This document shows positions 4,545 to 8,135 of a DNA stretch of 8,135 nt, piece by piece (position 1 is the first letter of the stretch; the number at the start of each line of letters is the position of its first letter). The notes under the pieces are model-generated. The model had not been told where the DNA came from, did no database searches, and saw only the letters and a program-made list of their open reading frames with translations. The stretch lies in assembly GCA_020846955.1 (NCBI GenBank), contig JADLCZ010000021.1, positions 1-8,135 of the forward strand. Reading direction: 5' to 3'. The DNA is from Candidatus Nomurabacteria bacterium (GTDB taxonomy: Bacteria > Patescibacteriota > Minisyncoccia > Phycocordibacterales > UBA9973). The position numbers and the translations under genes were made by a program.

Positions 4545-5279
4545 TTATTGCATAGCCGTAGTAAATGTTGCTTTTGCTGTTGCAACAGCAGAATCAAATG
4601 TATTTTTGGCTGTATTAATAGTTGCTGTTCTTGTTGTTCTTGCACTAGTGATACTATCTACAAATGCACTTGTTTTGCTTGCAATACCTGTTTTGTATGT
4701 AGTATAGGCATTTGCAATAGAAGTATTATAAGTATTTTTGGCTATACTTGAAACACTGAGGATGTTAGCACAGTCATCTTGTGCTTTTGTAAGAGCATTA
4801 GCAACTGCTGTTGTGTATGAATTTAACAGTGAGTTTGAATCAGTTTTTCGATTGTTAATTGCTGTTGTTATATCTGCACTGTATTTTGTCAGCGCTCCTC
4901 CTACTGCAGTATTACGAGCTGTTGTTAAACCTGAAATTGTTGTATTGTAAGTAGCTAACGCTGTTGCTTGAGCATTTGTGTATGTCTTTTTTTGTTTTGA
5001 TGTTAGCTTCGTACTTGAAGTGATTTCTTTTGCTGTTGTTGATTGTATTTTCTTTCCATCTGATACACCTTTGTTTGTTGCCAACTTCTCATCTCTTGTT
5101 AGCTCTTTAGCTATTTTTTTACTCTCGGTATTAAGATTTGTTGTGGCTTTTTTTACATCAGCATTTGTTCCCGCAGAACCCAATAACTGATCGCAAAAAG
5201 TGTTGCCCCCAGCCAAACTAAAATTTGGAATCATAAACCCTAAAATCAATAACCCTACTGCTATATTTTTTATCTTCAT
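4545..5279 (-). CDS. Secreted Ala/Thr-rich helical protein
   Basis: Unrecognised 244-aa exported protein. A clear signal peptide covers residues 1-23: MKIKN, then a hydrophobic core AVGLLILGFMIP, with a likely cut at SLA/GG. The mature chain is very rich in Ala, Thr, Ser, Asn and Lys and lacks Pro, Trp and His. It has repeated blocks with small or hydrophobic residues every 3-4 positions (such as TARNTAVGGALTKY, SIAKNTYNTSIANAY and TATINTAKNTFDSAVATA), so a long helix or coiled coil is expected. There are only two cysteines in the mature part, C29 and C170, able to form one disulfide if the protein is outside the cell. It has no anchor, so it is secreted or held by partners. A promoter lies just upstream and a terminator follows, so it is a single-gene unit. 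Composition alone does not give a function; a surface-fibre or adhesin role is speculative. Confidence 0.82.
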   Translation of the reverse strand: MKIKNIAVGLLILGFMIPNFSLAGGNTFCDQLLGSAGTNADVKKATTNLNTESKKIAKELTRDEKLATNKGVSDGKKIQSTTAKEITSSTKLTSKQKKTYTNAQATALATYNTTISGLTTARNTAVGGALTKYSADITTAINNRKTDSNSLLNSYTTAVANALTKAQDDCANILSVSSIAKNTYNTSIANAYTTYKTGIASKTSAFVDSITSARTTRTATINTAKNTFDSAVATAKATFTTAMQ

Positions 5280-5328
5280 ATATTATTTAACGATAATTTG
5301 TAATATTTAATAATTTCTTATTATATAT

Positions 5329-5337
5329 ATTATACCA
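5329..5337 (-). promoter_or_regulatory. Extended -10 promoter of the secreted-protein gene
   Basis: TGGTATAAT on the minus strand, just downstream of the yhhQ stop. The ATG at 5279 lies 49 nt away, giving an A/T-rich leader of about 40 nt without a Shine-Dalgarno. This differs from the leaderless layout of neighbouring genes. Confidence 0.6.
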
Positions 5338-5356
5338 CTCGCTCAATTAAAAACCA

Positions 5357-6037
5357 CTATTTAACAACAAACGGATTGAAGTTGGTTTCGTGGTCGTAGT
5401 GGTCATAATCCTCTTCTTTTTTAAGCATTCTGATCATTCTATATGTTGCAGGTGTAAAGATTATTTCTACCAATGTTTTGAATATGTAGTTAGACATTAT
5501 AAGAGTCATGAGCAATGAGCCTGGCAATATACCCCAAAAGGCAATAAGGATAAATAGTGTGCTGTCTACTAATTCACCGACAATAGTTGAGCCGACAGTT
5601 CGAGCCCAGAGCATCTTGCCCTTAGTCCATATCTTCATCTTGGCCAATATCATAGAGTTGGAGAATGACCCTGCTAAATATGCCACTAAGCTTGCAAGCA
5701 CAATACGTGGAGTAAAGCCGAGGATGGCGTCATAAGCTGCTTGGTTGCCCCAGTCGCTCGCAGCTGGTAATTTACCAACGACGATGAATACGATAGACAT
5801 TAGTAACGCACAGAAGAATCCGAGCCAGATAACCCCACGAGCGCGCTTGTAACCATATACTTCGGTTAGGATATCTCCAAATATATAAGAAAGAGGGAAT
5901 AGTAATGTGCCCCCATCGAAGGTGAACCAGCCGAAATCAATGATTTTAGTAGATACGACATTAGATATGAGTAATACTGCAACGAAAAAGACACCAATAG
6001 TGCCTAGATATTTGAAATTCTTTATTTGATTTGTCAT
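5357..6037 (-). CDS. yhhQ: Queuosine precursor transporter (YhhQ/VUT family)
   Basis: Inner-membrane importer of the queuosine precursors preQ0/preQ1, or queuine in some bacteria, for tRNA modification (family long annotated DUF165). The length of 226 aa is typical. About six hydrophobic segments are visible, the first at 11-29 and others around 44-58, 67-88, 110-127, 150-170 and 173-195. Family motifs are FPLSYIFGDILTEVYGY at 47-63, the segment RTVGSTIVGELVDS at 146-159, and a tail DHYDHETNFNPF at 212-223 typical of this family. The ATG at 6037 is fixed by an extended -10 exactly 6 nt upstream. No queuosine synthesis or insertion gene is in the window, so the actual substrate is open. The gene is divergent from the M15 peptidase with 59 nt between the two starts, and same-strand with the secreted protein downstream. 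Confidence 0.92.
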   Translation of the reverse strand: MTNQIKNFKYLGTIGVFFVAVLLISNVVSTKIIDFGWFTFDGGTLLFPLSYIFGDILTEVYGYKRARGVIWLGFFCALLMSIVFIVVGKLPAASDWGNQAAYDAILGFTPRIVLASLVAYLAGSFSNSMILAKMKIWTKGKMLWARTVGSTIVGELVDSTLFILIAFWGILPGSLLMTLIMSNYIFKTLVEIIFTPATYRMIRMLKKEEDYDHYDHETNFNPFVVK

Positions 6038-6043
6038 GGAGTT

Positions 6044-6052
6044 ATTATAGCA
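6044..6052 (-). promoter_or_regulatory. Extended -10 promoter of yhhQ, leaderless layout
   Basis: TGCTATAAT on the minus strand, ending exactly 6 nt before the yhhQ ATG. Transcription should begin at the start codon. No -35 consensus is seen. Confidence 0.65.
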
Positions 6053-6079
6053 GAATTTCGCTATTTGATGGATTGTATA

Positions 6080-6088
6080 TGTTACAAT
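6080..6088 (+). promoter_or_regulatory. Extended -10 promoter of the M15 peptidase gene
   Basis: TGTTACAAT ends at 6088, 8 nt before the ATG at 6097. The leader would be 0-2 nt. It is back to back with the yhhQ promoter. Confidence 0.55.
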
Positions 6089-6096
6089 AAGCCAGT

Positions 6097-6816
6097 ATGA
6101 AAAATATTAAAATATTTTTGATTATCGTATTCGCAAGTGGCACTCTATTTATTTGTTGGAGAATTTGGAGTATATATAATGAACCTACCCCAATTATTAT
6201 TCTAGCCGATGTGCCTGTTCAAAAAATAGTGGATACGACAACAGATGAAGAAAAAAAGCAATCCGATATTAACCAAGAAACAACTTCTAAAATCAATGCA
6301 ATTGTTGTATGGAATGGCGCCGAGCCGTACCTACTTGATTGGGCAAATACTGTACCCGAGTTGAAAGTGGCAGTTGATGCATTCGAGAAGAAGTGGGGCC
6401 AACCTCTACACATACGTCAAATATACCGTCCTATTGGGTATATGCACCATATGCGATCGGTGTGGGAAGTCTGGCGATACACAAATGGTAAATCATATAC
6501 CCAAGGCTACCAATGTGAAAATTTCAAGCACATAGACACTACTAATATCGGGGCATTGAACGATAAACAAAAGAGTTATTTAAATACAGAAGCTAAACGT
6601 CACGGATTCGCGAGCGGTGATACACCGCCTGGTTGTGTGTCCGACCATGCCAAAGGCATAGCGATAGACATCACCCCACCATACGAACCCAAGGAATACG
6701 AGCGTTTTTTGAAGACAGCAAACGAAGTTGGACTTTGTCACTATATAGCAGGGGACGAGCCACATTTCGGACTCACATCACAACTGCCTGTAGGGACTGA
6801 TTGCTCCGTAAAATAA
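6097..6816 (+). CDS. Membrane-anchored M15-type zinc peptidase
   Basis: Probable peptidoglycan peptidase of the D-Ala-D-Ala carboxypeptidase / endolysin (M15) fold, 239 aa. A signal anchor covers residues 5-22 (IKIFLIIVFASGTLFICW) and puts the rest outside the membrane. A linker rich in Thr, Glu and Lys covers about 40-65. The catalytic domain has RPIGYMHHMRS at 111-121, then SDHAKGIAID at 182-191, which is the SxHxxGxAxD motif with zinc ligands H184 and D191. Next comes GDEPHFG at 219-225 with zinc ligand H223 and D220 three residues before it. An Asp at that place fits the phage-endolysin-like branch (DxPHF) rather than the ExWH of VanX/VanY. Four outside cysteines (140, 180, 214, 236) could form disulfides. 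Cross-link cleavage or stem-peptide trimming is inferred, not shown. It converges on the surface-protein gene with a 5-nt gap. Confidence 0.82.
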   Translation: MKNIKIFLIIVFASGTLFICWRIWSIYNEPTPIIILADVPVQKIVDTTTDEEKKQSDINQETTSKINAIVVWNGAEPYLLDWANTVPELKVAVDAFEKKWGQPLHIRQIYRPIGYMHHMRSVWEVWRYTNGKSYTQGYQCENFKHIDTTNIGALNDKQKSYLNTEAKRHGFASGDTPPGCVSDHAKGIAIDITPPYEPKEYERFLKTANEVGLCHYIAGDEPHFGLTSQLPVGTDCSVK

Positions 6817-6821
6817 ATAAA

Positions 6822-8135
6822 TTATTTAGGGAGATTGTAAAAGCGTAAGAATAATCCAATTCCCAGTAGTATTGTGGTTCCACCTAGGATATATGGAGTA
6901 GGGATTTCGGTTTTGCTATCTGTTGCACTTGCGATAATAGTAGATGGGTCTACAATTTCATCTTTCTTCTCATCTTGTTTTTGTATAGTATTTTGGACGA
7001 TTTTTTTTTTAGGTTCTGTCTTCGGGATATCTATAACAAGTGGTTTAACGGTTTCTTCTTTTTTTATTTCTTCTGTTTTTTTAACCTCATCTTCTTTCTT
7101 TATTTCTTCTTCGGTTTTTTTGTTATCATGACCACTTGAAGTTATTTCTGGTTTTACTACAGACTGCATAATATTTGCCCAATTTTTGCCGAGAGCACCA
7201 GGAATTGCGTAACTTGTAGCCCAGATTCTATTTTCGAGTGTTTCAGTAATAGGCAAGACCCCACCATCTGATAATTGTGTTGTGGCTAGATAATCAAGCC
7301 CTGTTTTGCCATTCTTATTCCATGACACACCGAGAGCTGCTTGTGCTTGCATTGCCCAACTAGTCGAGGATACGTTACTCCAGCCACCATCACTTTGTTG
7401 TCCGTCTTTAATATCATTTTGCAAGTAATTACTTGCTTTATTCAATGCATCTTTTACACCATCTACTGAATCAAATTGAGCAAGGGCTTGAATCGAAGCC
7501 CCCGTCATATCCACACTATTGTCCCAAGAGCCGTTTGATAACTGGGCGCTCAATACAAATGATATAGTTTTAGAAACTTCATCATCATTTATTGTATATC
7601 CAACTTTCGGCAATACCATCAAGCCGAAAATGTCATCATTGTCTAAATTTGTATCTCCTAATTGTGTGCCATCGAAAGTATCTGTAATAGATTTAATATA
7701 ATTTATACCTTCAAAAGAATATGGATTCTGGCCTAGCGCCAAGAGAGCCATGGAGCGACGTTCATTGCTTGTAAGAATTGAGTCAATATTATTATTTGCT
7801 TTTAAGTAATCTAAAATTTTTGTTTTAACAGAATTATTTATCCCATTGGATGCAAGAGCAATACTCGCCCAATCTGTATATCTTGTATTGCCACCAAATG
7901 ACCCATCGGAACTTTGTGTACTTTCTAAATATGCAACTGCTTTTGGTGTACTAAATGTAGCTTGAGGTGGGTTGCCTCCACCACCATTCGGAGCTGAGAC
8001 AATAATTGTTCTCGTAACCTCCGTAGCACTATTGCCAGCTAGGTCTGTAGCATTGTAATGAATTATATAAGTTCCAGCAGTGGATGTATCTACTGAGCCA
8101 CTTACTACCACAGTAACAGATGTATCTATATTGTC
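6822..8135 (-). CDS. Surface protein: Ig-like domain, toroid repeats, C-terminal TM (5' partial)
   Basis: The frame is open to the right edge, so the N-terminus is missing; 437 residues are visible. Residues 1-46 are the end of an Ig-like domain (VDTSTAGTYIIHYNATDLAGNSATEVTRTIIV), typical of DUF5011/Big repeats, and more copies may lie outside. A Gly/Pro linker (50-57) leads to an alpha/alpha-toroid of the prenyltransferase/squalene-cyclase-like type at about 60-320. Its repeats have a helix ending in QSSDGSFG, QLSNGSWD, QQSDGGWS or QLSDGGV (74-81, 198-205, 246-253, 287-293). The catalytic DxDD motif of cyclases was not seen, so binding rather than cyclisation is likelier. A Lys/Glu-rich stalk (338-394) and a C-terminal TM helix (about 413-431, then NLPK) anchor it, facing outward. 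Probably a cell-surface binding or adhesion protein; ligand unknown. Confidence 0.85.
   Translation of the reverse strand, partial: DNIDTSVTVVVSGSVDTSTAGTYIIHYNATDLAGNSATEVTRTIIVSAPNGGGGNPPQATFSTPKAVAYLESTQSSDGSFGGNTRYTDWASIALASNGINNSVKTKILDYLKANNNIDSILTSNERRSMALLALGQNPYSFEGINYIKSITDTFDGTQLGDTNLDNDDIFGLMVLPKVGYTINDDEVSKTISFVLSAQLSNGSWDNSVDMTGASIQALAQFDSVDGVKDALNKASNYLQNDIKDGQQSDGGWSNVSSTSWAMQAQAALGVSWNKNGKTGLDYLATTQLSDGGVLPITETLENRIWATSYAIPGALGKNWANIMQSVVKPEITSSGHDNKKTEEEIKKEDEVKKTEEIKKEETVKPLVIDIPKTEPKKKIVQNTIQKQDEKKDEIVDPSTIIASATDSKTEIPTPYILGGTTILLGIGLFLRFYNLPK

Noticed and set aside
6822..8135. Terpene/squalene cyclase enzyme
   Set aside because: The toroid repeats are there, but no DxDD motif was seen, and the protein is presented outside the cell on a stalk.

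Overview
The window looks like a stretch of a Patescibacteria (CPR, probably Parcubacteria-type) chromosome. The grounds are AT-rich DNA, very tight packing, small lysine-rich proteins, a standalone SpoU methylase and a Parcubacteria-style membrane-anchored toroid surface protein at the right edge. Every complete ORF ends in TAA except one TAG; none ends in TGA. No mobile element, CRISPR array or phage gene was seen.

Layout. At the left edge, a 5'-truncated TrmH/SpoU rRNA/tRNA methylase (+) abuts the end of a 59-residue single-pass membrane protein (-). The latter lies at the end of a ruvA - mutM - small ORF series on the minus strand. The mutM gene is broken: its N-terminal catalytic domain is followed almost directly, in another frame, by its C-terminal zinc finger, so the middle is missing. 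Divergent from ruvA is rpsT (S20) with a clear promoter and terminator, then a small thioredoxin-fold protein, a tRNA-Arg with anticodon GCG, its terminator, a set of degenerate hairpin repeats and a Y-family DNA polymerase (dinB-like). Convergent to the polymerase is a two-TM membrane protein (-), preceded by a possible 25-codon leader ORF. A secreted Ala/Thr-rich helical protein (-) and a queuosine-precursor transporter yhhQ (-) follow. Divergent from yhhQ is a membrane-anchored M15-type peptidase (+). It is convergent to the surface protein (Ig-like domain, alpha/alpha toroid, K/E-rich spacer, C-terminal TM), which runs off the right edge.

Functional themes are DNA repair and recombination (ruvA, mutM remnant, dinB), translation (rpsT, tRNA-Arg, TrmH), nucleobase salvage for tRNA modification (yhhQ) and the cell envelope (M15 peptidase, secreted coiled protein, toroid surface protein, small membrane proteins).

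The most distinctive signal is regulatory. Four starts have the same layout, an extended -10 (TGnTATAAT), exactly 6 nt, then ATG (ruvA, dinB, yhhQ and a 25-codon ORF). Two more have 8 nt. This implies leaderless mRNAs, and no Shine-Dalgarno is visible at these starts. Other points worth attention are the mutM internal deletion, the G34 anticodon of the Arg tRNA, and the tandem hairpin units between the tRNA and dinB.
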